In this document: positions 1 to 10,500 of the stretch, piece by piece
Numbering within the stretch: position 1 is the stretch's first letter
Layout: every line of letters starts with the position of its first letter
Source of the DNA: Tubiluchus corallicola
Taxonomy: Eukaryota; Priapulida; Priapulimorpha; Priapulimorphida; Tubiluchidae
Assembly: GCA_030141605.1 (NCBI GenBank)
Contig: JAQGDQ010000416.1
Location: 62,001 to 126,000 of the forward strand
Length of the DNA: 64,000 bases
Direction of reading: 5' to 3'
The notes under the pieces: model-generated
What the model saw: the letters and a program-made list of their open reading frames with translations, nothing else
What the model was told of the DNA's origin: nothing
The model's database searches: none
Position numbers and translations under genes: made by a program

Positions 1-1715
1 GGTCAAAACGCACACATAACCATCTGGAAACCTGATTGATATATCAATATCAATTTCATATTGCATAGGAACTATAGCAACTACTTGCCGAAAAAAAGCC
101 GGGCAACGGGTGATCGTTTCGCAATGTCAGTGTTAACTTCAGCACAATTATTGACTCGCATGAAAGAGTTCTTTGTGCAACTAAACTTTACATAATTGAG
201 TGTCATTGATATTTTTCAAGAGCATACTTCAAAGCCATTTTGCTTGAGTCGACACTTGAAGCTGAATAGTTAACATTCGACGTGTGTCAGATATTTTACC
301 ATTAGATGAGAATTCTGAAGTTAAAAAATAAACTCAAACTTCTTTGTTAAAATTTTAAGCAAGAATGCCTACTAAAAATAATTCTAAATTTAACTTTCTC
401 CTGAATTTGCAACAATAATCTATAAGTCTACTGACGTTATCTGCTTAAAGTTTAATTAAATTTTAAGAATTGGATATTAGCAATATAAAAAAAACAATTA
501 AAAAGTCAACTTGCGCGAACAATTTTTGAGCAACCATTATCACAAAATTAAAGACCGCAACAAAACTTTAAACAGAAGTATTTTAACTAGAGCACAAAAT
601 TATAGGCAAGGCAGGTAGGTGAGTTCATCACTACCAGGGAAACTAACCAAGTTTGCATTACGTTTTACCCTTTTATCACCCAAACCTGCCTCACTTTGGA
701 TTTATCTCATGATAGTCAGCGAATCTTGCCAAAATGAGTGCTTGTTATTGGCTTTGTTATTATTAAATATTGTTATTAGTGGCTTTACAGTCGAACGTAT
801 GATGACAGAAAATAAACAAAATTAAGTGAGTTATATTACAAGGAACAACAAATACGCTTCACTTCCATTTTATACAAAATACAAATAAATACAAATAAAA
901 TTGTAATAAAAAATCCTGATACTTGTAAATAAACATAGAACTTGAAATCTTTCTCCGGATCAAAAAGTCATATGACTTCTTTAACGACCAATCTTTAACT
1001 GTTCTGTCTCCTCGATCTCCGTTTTGGCTTTATTCCAATTTTCCTAGAGCCTATGAGAAGACAAGGAACTTGGTCAGCTGCCGTGTGAGTTGAAACTACG
1101 GTGGTTTGAAAAAGGAAAGCGTGAGCTCACTTGCTCGTTTTATTATGTTATGTTAAATAAACATGAGGATGAAAATACTAGGCTTAGCCAGGTAAATACT
1201 GCTAATAGCCTTTTAACGAACTGTACACTAGTACCGAAGACACCATGTCGGACATACACCCACCATCCATTGTGTAGTTTCAAAGCTTGTTTGACAAGAG
1301 AACGCTGTGTTGACAAAGTATGGAGTTTCAAATATAGAGATCTTCTTGATGAGAAGCTATTAACCTTATCCGTGTTTAAGATATGCTAGAACACGTCTCA
1401 AAGCACGCAGTGGAATACAATGTCAGGAGTTCTTTTCACAGGAACATGAGGACCAGACTCATGCATTCTTTATCAGTAACTAAACATTGAGTTAGCTTTT
1501 GCCGGGAGTGTGAACACAGGTTATAATGCTGGGGCCTCTTATCATCAGTCAAACTTGGTTGGGTTCTGTTTATGAGTATTATAAAGTCATGAAGCATTTG
1601 GCTAATACAGGGAGTATGACAAATTAGTTGTAGTTATTAGTTATTATATAATTTATAGAGAGTACAAGTTGTATTTAACAGGCAAACGATTTTTCCATTT
1701 ACTGTGCTCATTTCA

Positions 1716-1794
1716 GCGATAGAATGCTATTTAAACCAAAATGGAGCATCAATGCTATTTTATCAATGCGATAGAATGCTATTTAAACCAAAAT
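1716..1794. repeat. Direct duplication of a 27-bp segment
   Basis: The segment beginning GCGATAGAATGCTATTTAAA occurs at 1716-1742 and again, essentially identical, at 1768-1794. Related words (AATGCTATTTTATC) lie between them. It looks like a small recent local duplication. Confidence 0.8.
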
Positions 1795-1877
1795 ACCAGC
1801 TAATTGGTAAAAAAAAGCTGTGAAACGACGATCTTGGTAAAATCTGTGAAATACCCTATTAAACACTTCTATTGTGA

Positions 1878-2272
1878 ATTCCTGTAATAGTCAGTTTCAG
1901 CCATATAGTGAGCTCCTACAACAATGAACTTCAGCCATAGTGAGCTCCTGCAACAATGAGCTTCAGCCATATAGTGAGCTCCTGCAACAATGAACTTCAG
2001 TCTTAAGGAACTCCTGCAACGTTGAACTTCTGCCCTAGTGAGCTCCTGCAACAATGAGCTTCTGCTGTAGTCAATTCCTGCTATGATGGACTTCTGCCCT
2101 AGTGAGCTCCTGCAACCATGAGCTTCTGCTGTAGTGAGCTCCTGCAACAATGAACTTCTGCCCTAATGCCCTAATGTGCTCCTGCAAAAGTGAGCTTTGG
2201 CCTTAGTGAGCTCCTGCAATAATGAGCTTCTCTGCTCTGATGAGTTCGTGCGATTGTAAGCTCCTGCATGAT
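1878..2272. repeat. Minisatellite, degenerate units of about 30 bp
   Basis: Imperfect tandem units with the core GAGCTCCTGCAACAATGA, followed by ACTTCAGCC or GCTTCTGCC, run for about 400 bp. Units differ by substitutions and small length changes. The array keeps a 93-codon minus-strand frame open, but that frame is a by-product of the repeat. Confidence 0.85.
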
Positions 2273-4699
2273 GATTTCAGAAACTGGTTATCTCTCCCTG
2301 ATATTCTCTGGGTGCAATGAAGTCCGAACAGCATTTTCCAGCCTAGTGAATTGTAGCACTAGTGAACTTTGGTTCATAGTGACGTCTGAGCCGGTGACCC
2401 CCTCCCTAATTGGCTGACCCCGGGTTTAGCAAGAGAGAAGCGACACAAAAAGAAATCGAAATGCTGCAAACAAGACCGCCAACGGCTTTTTTGAATGTAT
2501 TGTAAAAGGGAAGATTCAACTAGTAAGTAAAATAGATTACAAGCTAAGAAAATAAGAAAAAAATACCGCATTTTCAGAGTAAATAGCCGTATTTTTCTGT
2601 TGCCTATATGGCTTAAGGAGTTGCTTCATGGTCTGTAAAATGAAATGTGTAAGCAATAAAACACGTAAAGTATTCTACATAGAGCTTAGTTATAATAATT
2701 ATAATTATTAAAATTATTTTGCAGCAAGTCGGATAACAAAAACTGTTACAGACATTTTAAGGAAAAAGTGCATATAGCAGTAAATCATAAATTATTAATA
2801 AAATCTTTCACAGTGCGGGCTTTAAGGCTACGAACCGTGCAGTCTCACAGAGATCCAAAGGGGCCAAAAATTTAGAAAAAGTTACCACTGAACAAGTAAC
2901 ATAATTTTGTTTCTTAAAGAAAGGTCATTGTAAAAATGACTTATGCTACTTACGTTATGTACAGCTGCAATTGGTTTATATAGCTCTTCCGTATTACAAT
3001 CGTCAAATTTGCAATTTATTTTATTGTTGTCTTTGTGGAGGGGGAGAAATTGCACATCCTACGGCATGAGAGGAAATGGCATACTTTGTAAAGGGCCTGT
3101 ACCGTATACTTTTACCCAGGGAACGAAGTACCCTAAAACCGGCACTTATCTTTCATTTTACCTTTGCCCACCCGATGGCACCACATATTAAGACATAACA
3201 GATGCAGGGTTTCGCTTATTTTTAAGTTATGTCCCGACTTGGAAAAGTGGAGCCGAGTCGGTGTTTTTGAAACTGCTCAAACAACCATCTAAAGCAAAGC
3301 CGGAAAAACTCAGAAAACTTTTAAATTTAAAACAAAGTTAAATTTCCTGCGAACAGGAAGAACTTTATCGTTTGTTGTGTCTTTCATTTTTCACAATACT
3401 AGCTCGTATTAATACTAAAAAGTTTTTTTCCCTTGAGACTGTCGTGATCCGTGTCGTTTTACATCACGAATTTCTCAATTGCATTTTCCCCTTAAAAAAT
3501 TGAAATTGTCCCTGGTTAATTCGTATCGTTTTACATTTGCAGTTCGCCTCATTTCAAATTCCCTGGCTTAGATATGATTTAACCATGATTATATATAAGA
3601 TATGTTCAAACTAGAGATTTACTGTGCACCTCGAATGCATGTTGTTGATTTTAAAATGTTAATTATGTTAAAACTTGTTATTAGGATGTACGTTTACTTA
3701 TATAAACTTGTATTACCTTGTATTGAGGAACATTTTTCTAGGCGAGATTCCTATGTTCCACTGACAAGTACATTTTTCTCTGTTTATAAAGTTATTCTAG
3801 TGTTGATTAGATGATTGCTTGAATGATGAATTGTTTTTGCTTAATGAACTTAACTTAAATCATTGCATTGTTTTTATAGTCGCACTGTCATAATTTAAAA
3901 TGTTTTGATTTGACTTTGCAGAAAGCGAGTTAACTTAATTTGCAGACTGTGATATTTGCTAAATGTAAATTTATTTTCTTGTCAGCTTTATTTATTTTGT
4001 TCATTTTTTTTAAATTTATTGTTCTTTATTGCTAAATTGTTAAGCCATGTGATTGTTTGTTATTTATTTGTTCTTGTTTTTGTTTATATTCTTCAGTATT
4101 TACGGTGCCACTGATATTACAAATCAGAACTGATTGGGACAAAAAGGAATCATGAAAATAATACGGTTAATAAATTTATTTCCTTTACATAGGCAACGTA
4201 CCCAGTTCATGGGCGAACTTTCCTACTTTGCTTACCGTACATGTTTATCTCATCGGAAATTATGGTGCTTGGTAATTAGGCCTGTTCAATTGATTTTAAA
4301 TTGCTTTAAGCTGCATTTTCCCCGCAAACCAATTGAGGTGAAATTTAACCAACTGTATTAAAATTTTGGTAGAACGATTAGTTAAAAAACCCAGGTTTAA
4401 AACAGATAAAACTTCCAGCAATTCGTTAATTAAAGTAAGTCTCGAGCTAAAAATTTATTTTGATTAAATTAATATGTTGTTTGATTGCACGAAAGTAAGA
4501 TAACTATAATTTACCTAATGAAATCCGATTTTTGATTTTTTTTCAAACAAACAAACATTATATATAAGAATCTGTACAAAAGCTAGCTGTTGTACAGAAT
4601 GCTTTACGTTCGCAAATCAGATCAAAAAAGTTACGAAATACAAAGCAGTATATACAATATTGCAATATAATATACAAAAAATTAGTTCGAAATTGTCAA

Positions 4700-4890
4700 G
4701 GCAGGTTTGTGATGAGGTATGGGTGTGGTGTATGTAGCATGATGCGGAGTTGTGTGACGTGAGTGGTGTGGTGTAGTTGGTGTGGTGTGGTGTGACGTGG
4801 TGTTACGTGGTGTGGTGAGGTTTGGTGTGGGTTTGTTGTTGGTTTGTGCACAAAATTCTTTTGCGGGATTTAACTAGTAAAGAATTATTT
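4700..4890 (-). repeat. CAC-rich dispersed repeat, copy 1 (inverted)
   Basis: A GTGTGG-rich stretch is followed by GTGCACAAAATTCTTTTGCG and TTTAACTAGTAA. Read on the minus strand, the end runs TTACTAGTTAAAT, then CCCGCAAAAGAATTTTG, then a CACACC-rich body. It matches the copies at 6940-7075 and 14558-14706 in the same order. It may be a short non-autonomous element. No terminal repeats or target duplication were seen. Confidence 0.6.
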
Positions 4891-5722
4891 CATTATTTCA
4901 AGCAAGCCTTGTGCGTAGGTTCATGTTTGGCAAAACAATTCTGCGTTTTTCAAGTTGGACATCTGAAATCTGACATGTTAGGAAAGTTATTGTGATTGGT
5001 TAAGCTGTTTGTTTTGTGATAACTACATTAATGTCAAGCTTATGAGGATAATAAATATTGCCACGCGGATTGTGCTGTTTGAGTTTTCAGCGGTAATGTG
5101 ATACTATTCTGGAATCTGAATACTGGGGAGTGTGTTTGTATTATTAGGGTTGTATGTGTCTATAATAATTATCTCGTTGTCATTTTGATCTGATTCTTTC
5201 TTTGTTTATCTTCACGCAATTAATCATCATATGGTGATAAAGCTAACATTGTATCCTCAAAAATTATATTTCTGTAGCGTAATTCTGTTTAGATGCTAGT
5301 ATAATTCGCACAACCTGGTTTCTGAACAAAGTGGTGCAGATTCTTCTAGTTACATTGTATGGAATGTTCTTCTTGGCAGTAAGGATCTGAAATCGAGATA
5401 TTGATGGGTATTACTATTAAGCAACGTACTATAAATAGTGTTTAGCATCAAACTTACTAGGACAGACACAGACAAGGGTTTCGTTAACTTGAAAGTGGAG
5501 GTTTAGCTCTTGTTGTCTTCCAAGCAGGGAGCTGTTTTGGGATTAAGCTTTTTCTGGCTTGAAGAAACTTAAAATCTGGCGTTTTTAACCTTTCTGGGCT
5601 AAAGTACAATGGTATTACTATGGCCACTATAATGTCTCTTTTTTACTGCTAAACAAATTTTAGGAGCAGAAATCTTGTATGACTGAAAAAATAAAAAGAA
5701 TTAACAACTAACTCTCGCCGTA

Positions 5723-6189
5723 CAGGGTGGTTCATAACTTTTTGCTAGGGGAAGAAGTACAGAAAAAACGAGTAATAGATCAATTTATTACATCAAAATT
5801 CTGCCCATGCAATAGTATCTCAAACTTTGGTGTAGAAGGCTCTCTCGTTTAACACAGCCTGCAGCAAGGTGATATAATGCTGTTGAACTTTGATTAATGA
5901 AATGTTTCGTATCATCTTATCGTGCATTCTATTCTACAGGATAACTCTAATACATCTGCTGAATTTCTAGCTATTCAATTAAAATTTAAAAAATTACCCC
6001 AGAGTTTTCAGATCACTGGGTTGATCATACCTCTCAAGACTGCAAGCTGTGCGAGATTCAGGGTTTTCAAGTTAACTTTGTGGGCACGATAGATTCTCTA
6101 TTCTCTTAATATTACATTGATGTAACAATTTGTTCTATACCGTTACTCCTTTTTGTTACCTCTAGCAAAATATTATAAATACAACCCTA
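5723..6189. mobile_element. Mariner/Tc1-like MITE with TA target duplication
   Basis: The left end begins CAGGGTGGTTCATAACTTTT and the right end, reverse-complemented, begins TAGGGTTGTATTTATAATAT. Both continue into TTTTGCTAG, a GTAAC/GTAAT stretch and TTATTACATCAA / TGTTACATCAA, so the inverted repeats run for about 80 bp with mismatches. TA lies directly outside both ends (5721-5722 and 6190-6191), as expected of Tc1/mariner insertions. The 300-bp interior codes for no transposase, so it is non-autonomous. Confidence 0.72.
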
Positions 6190-6676
6190 TATATTTCAAT
6201 ACACTCTCCACGTCTGTAGCGACTAACCTTTGTTTAGTACTTTTATTGACGAACGAAACAATACAATAATTATAGCATGAATTACTGCAGCAGCCCGGAC
6301 AAAGGAAAGGGAGTGCTGTCAGACCACCACGAGGAGGACACTGGCTATTTTATCGACTTTTGCCAATTTATATACTAGTCACGCAGTGGCCAAAAATGTA
6401 ATAATTCATTTTACAAAATTTTTCCACTATTTATTATTATAACTTTTATTCTTACAATTCGCTTTACTTCCATTACAAGCAAACGAGTAACACAATTAAG
6501 TGCTTCGAATCCCGGCAAACTGTTCACCTTGGTGCACATTACCCTGAAGTAACTTTACAAATTATACTTTTTAAGGTGGGTCGTTTTCATAGTACTCGTG
6601 TAATCTGAAGCATGTTAAATATATTTTACTAAACTGTGAATATGTGAATATCCACAGCAGGTTTTTTTTAAACAGA

Positions 6677-6812
6677 TGGCTGGCACCCTCTGATGGCTAT
6701 TTTTGTAGCAGCATGCAGTTGAAGAAATTTTCTTGAACACTGATGGCTGGCACCCTCTAGTGGTTGAATTTGTAGTAATATGCAGGGGCAACAAGTTTTC
6801 TTGAATAGTGTT
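6677..6812. repeat. Two tandem 68-bp units, each with GGCACCCTCT
   Basis: Two diverged direct units each begin GATGGCTGGCACCCTCT, continue through TTTGTAGNANNATGCAG and end with TTTTCTTGAA. They lie downstream of the cyclooxygenase polyadenylation candidate and have no coding potential. Confidence 0.75.
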
Positions 6813-6861
6813 ATGAATTAGCTTGACCAGATTTAGGCTGTGGGTGATTGAAAATGGAATT

Positions 6862-6867
6862 TTATTA
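6862..6867 (-). terminator. Candidate polyadenylation signal of the cyclooxygenase gene
   Basis: AATAAA on the minus strand (TTTATT on plus), about 360 bp after the stop codon at 7227. The intervening 3' UTR would contain a TA microsatellite and a CAC-rich repeat copy. Other AATAAA words exist further down (near 6430), so the choice is tentative. Confidence 0.35.
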
Positions 6868-6939
6868 ACAGTGTGTTATACAGTGGGTGTCTTTGACAGA
6901 CGAAAAAAAGATCAAGACAAACTTTAGCTTATATTTACA

Positions 6940-7075
6940 ATAACAATAATTATTAACTAGCCAAACCCACAAAAGAATTTTGCACATAAATACAATGACA
7001 ACTCATACCACACAACCCACATTACAGCACCTACAACCCCACATCACCACACTACACCGCAACATACCACAAAAT
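6940..7075 (+). repeat. CAC-rich dispersed repeat, copy 2
   Basis: Begins TTATTAACTAGCCAAACCC, continues CACAAAAGAATTTTGCACAT and then a CACAACC/CACTACACC-rich body. The order is the same as in the copies at 4700-4890 (inverted) and 14558-14706. This copy lies in the presumed 3' UTR of the cyclooxygenase gene. Confidence 0.65.
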
Positions 7076-7094
7076 ATATTTTGTGTGCTACCAA

Positions 7095-7123
7095 CATATA
7101 TATATATATATATATACATATAC
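7095..7123. repeat. TA dinucleotide microsatellite
   Basis: About 13 uninterrupted AT/TA units, immediately after CAC-rich repeat copy 2 and about 100 bp beyond the cyclooxygenase stop codon. Confidence 0.9.
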
Positions 7124-7226
7124 ATAGTGCACAAAGTATATATGGATAGTATACTGTACACGTTGTCCGGATAGTCTGATTGAAATGATTTTGGACCATA
7201 TACTACAAGTTTCTGTACAAGCGCTG

Positions 7227-7576
7227 CTATAGTTCGTCTTTTTTCGTATTTGGATCTGCTCTGTTCTCTTCTGGAACTTTAAATGACACAAGAGGACACT
7301 CTCCTTTAATGTTCAAGCAAAATAATTTCTCTAAATTTGCAGTTTTTACAATATCGAATCCCACATCTCCGCCAAAAGTTGAAGGCTTCCACCAGCCTGG
7401 ACTGCACAACGGACTGGACATTAACCCTTTCACCGAGAAGGGACCTCCCATTTCTACTATGGTGCCACCGAACATAGCATGCGGTCTTGGCTTTTCCACT
7501 AGCAAACCAATGTAAAACTCAACAGCATCTACGTGTTCGTAAAGTTCTTCTAGTTGTTTTGCCAAATCTATGTCAC
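7227..7576 (-). CDS. PTGS: Cyclooxygenase exon 10: aspirin serine and KDEL tail
   Basis: Residues 473-588 plus stop TAG, after acceptor CATGTAG|GTGACA. Contains [11 protein letters not shown] (R503), [13 protein letters not shown] (V513 and the acetylatable Ser520; Gly517 where vertebrates have Ala527) and [20 protein letters not shown]. Two late cysteines (C559, C566) match the C-terminal disulphide pair. The last four residues are KDEL. Vertebrate enzymes have a longer tail and end STEL or PTEL. Confidence 0.96.
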
Positions 7577-10500
7577 CTACATGAACGCAGAAAAATGCAC
7601 AAATTAAACTTTCATTGCATATTTTTATCAAACAAAATACAGCAAATTAAACCATTCTGTGGCGCCTACAAAAACGTGACAAAAAAAATCAAGAACAACG
7701 TTTCAGCTACTTATAAATAGCTACAGAAGTTATCATCAGGCAATAAACAAACGCTATGTAGAAAGTTCACCAATAAGCCTTTTCACAGTTCCAGCGGTTG
7801 ATGATGATAGTGAAAAGGTCAAAGGCTAAGTGTACCAGACATCCCGTTTATCTACATTTGATAACGCTTCGTACCCATGCTGTTGTAACAGTAATTAAGA
7901 AAAGGGACGAATGCTAGCTATAGAACTTTACCTAGTTCCCAAGCAAGATCCCACACAGTCTAATGTATAGTTAAGTAAAGTCCACGTAAAATAACTGACG
8001 TTACTTAACTGGGCTTTGCTTTACCCATGTCACGCGTGACGGTTGTAGTTAAGACGCGTAGCTGTAGTACAGGTAACCTTTGACCTACAGCAACTGCGCG
8101 TGCGCACAACGAAACTGTGAAAAAGTTTATTATCCAATATAGTTCTGTTTTGTAAACAAAATGATTTTGTTGCTTTTGCTGAATGATAGACTTATACTAG
8201 CAAGAAAAATTAAAGCGTTACTTTTAAATTTTAACGTTATTGTTCGTAGTTAAGAACTGGTTGACGTTTTTCCCTCTTTCTTCCATCGTCAATCCGTGTT
8301 GTAATTAAATAATTGTAATTCGGTGGTTAATAGTAACCTCCTTAGATACCGTTATTGTTTTGCCGTTACAGACTCAAAAAGATTAATCAATAGCGTAATA
8401 ATCTTAATAATAATTTTACATTAAAAGAAAACAAACCTGTTAAATCCAAGAATGAAGTGTATGCAGGAAGTCCAAATCTTTTTCTATACTCATTGAAAGA
8501 CTGTAATCTTAACCTTCTTCCATGTTTGATAGCTTCCACGGCAATGTATAAAGTTGATTCTCCGTGATTATGATGAGACATCTTTAAATAACAGAATTTA
8601 GTAGCTTATTACTTTGTTATATGCACACATGAAGTTAGATAAATGACTTTCTAACTTTCTAATTACTGCTGCGTTGTGTGAAACCCAGAATCTCACTAAT
8701 GATGATTCGTTTCTTTTAAATAAAATTGCTGGTATGGTCTGTTGTGCTCCAGTATCCACACCGGAAGCAAGACCAGATTATCCTATAGGCTAGTGTAGGC
8801 TTTAGTGTAGTGTCAAGCTTTAGGTGCCTCAAGTTTTGGTAGCATTTGATGAAAAATCTGTTTTTCACTACGAATGTGCTGAAATATGTACTAATTTGGT
8901 TTGTATTAAATAATAAAAGAGCGGTACTTCTTCAAAAATATTTTTATTGGCAAACAAAACATAGCTATTCTAATTTCATTAAAGAATTTGTGATAAGTTT
9001 ACTTCAAGCTATGTAAATGTAGCAAAAACATATCATGAGTGAAAAATATTCAAGACAGGTGGGGGTGAGTTAAAGGGCGGCTCCGTCTAAGCGGGGCCCC
9101 ACAGTTTCATTAGATTAGGGTAGGTTAGGGACCCTAAAACGTCATAATCCGGCAGTGACTGGCAGATCTTTTTACGGAAAAAAACAACCAAAAAATCAAA
9201 GTGTATTATAAATTACCCGTATTATAATTATCTTATCTTATCTTTCTTAAACAACGTTTTAATACAAATTTTCAAAATTCTGTTTCGTTATTTCAGTGCA
9301 CAACCGACGTGTTTTTGAAAGTAAGGCGTGCTAGCTTCTCTATTGAAAAGTTTCACAACAAATACTCAAATGGACATGAATTTGTCTTTTGCAAAAGTGA
9401 ATAAACCTGGAAAATTATACAGTTTAGTCAAGCTTTTTAAAAATTATGAGGAAACCAAAGGAAAGTTTAGTTTGTCATAGCACGTATAAACCCATTACTA
9501 TACGTAAATTGCAGTGCTCATTGACCTTAACTATTTTGATGTATCGAAAACGTATACAAGTGATGTGATTCAATGTTGGCTAGGTCTAGCAAGCAATTTA
9601 TACGTTTTTTTGTTTTTTTTCACGTCTTACTAGTTTTACCAGTCAAGTCTTGCTAGGCAAACATCAAAATCTTTCAATGTGATCGTGATTTCATTATTAT
9701 TCCAATTAATTAGATGACCAGCGCAGATTATTTATAACAGAGTGCCAAAGGTGAAACACAAACACAAACACAAAAGCTATAAACAAGCTCTCAGGAAAAA
9801 AGTAACAACAAAAAATACGAAACTAGATAAAATTTCGTACCCGTCTAGCTCTTTGGCGTGACATGGATTCCACAGTAGCAGACATGCCGTGATCAACGAC
9901 AATTTGGCTGTTAAACATGTAATCCTTCATCGGATACGTTTTTTCAGCTATGATGAAATTTTCTGGCAACAGAGGGTGCCAGTGATACAGGTGGTTGAAT
10001 TCAAGAGCGATCCTGTTCTGATACTGATACTGCACATCAAACAGCAATTCTGGATCGAATTTAAGTCTAAAGTTGTATTGACTTAAGTGCTGCACATAAT
10101 CTTCTATCACGATTTTATTGGTTTCTCCTGAAAGAACAATATTATATTAAAACAATATTACTAACACGTTCGGTAAAAATTTAATTGTAAACTTCAACCA
10201 TAGTGCCTTTCACAAGAGTCGTCTGTGGTTGGAATACGTAGTAGGTCAGCTCCATCAGTGGCGTCATAAGCCTCTTTTCAATTTGTCCATACGTTTGGCA
10301 TAAGTTGTAGTTAGAGTGGAACAGCATATAATGTTGAACTATAAGGTGCACAAGGAATAAAAGCAGGGCAATCAGTTCACTCCTATTAGTTCGACAAAAT
10401 CCCTTTAGGAGATTTTTAAACTCTTTTGGATCTCGGAAAATAAACTTCAAACAGAAAGAATTATAACTTCCTTGGAGGGATGGATTGCTTGAATGGGGCA

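Larger units (their letters stand above)
1..7226. other. Non-coding region downstream of the cyclooxygenase gene
   Basis: No open reading frame here shows a recognisable domain or is joined by convincing splice sites to a neighbour; those present are below 100 codons and of low complexity. The supported contents are a duplicated 27-bp stretch, a minisatellite near 2 kb, a mariner-like MITE, a duplicated 68-bp unit and two copies of a CAC-rich repeat, each listed separately. The stretches 1-1700, 2280-4690 and 4900-5720 show nothing further that I can name. Confidence 0.6.

Noticed and set aside
6490-6515. B-box-like word CTTCGAATCCCGG as a tRNA or SINE
   Set aside because: No A-box at the proper distance and no acceptor stem.
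9100-9145. Interstitial telomere repeat (TTAGGG words)
   Set aside because: Only two or three imperfect words, too few to call.
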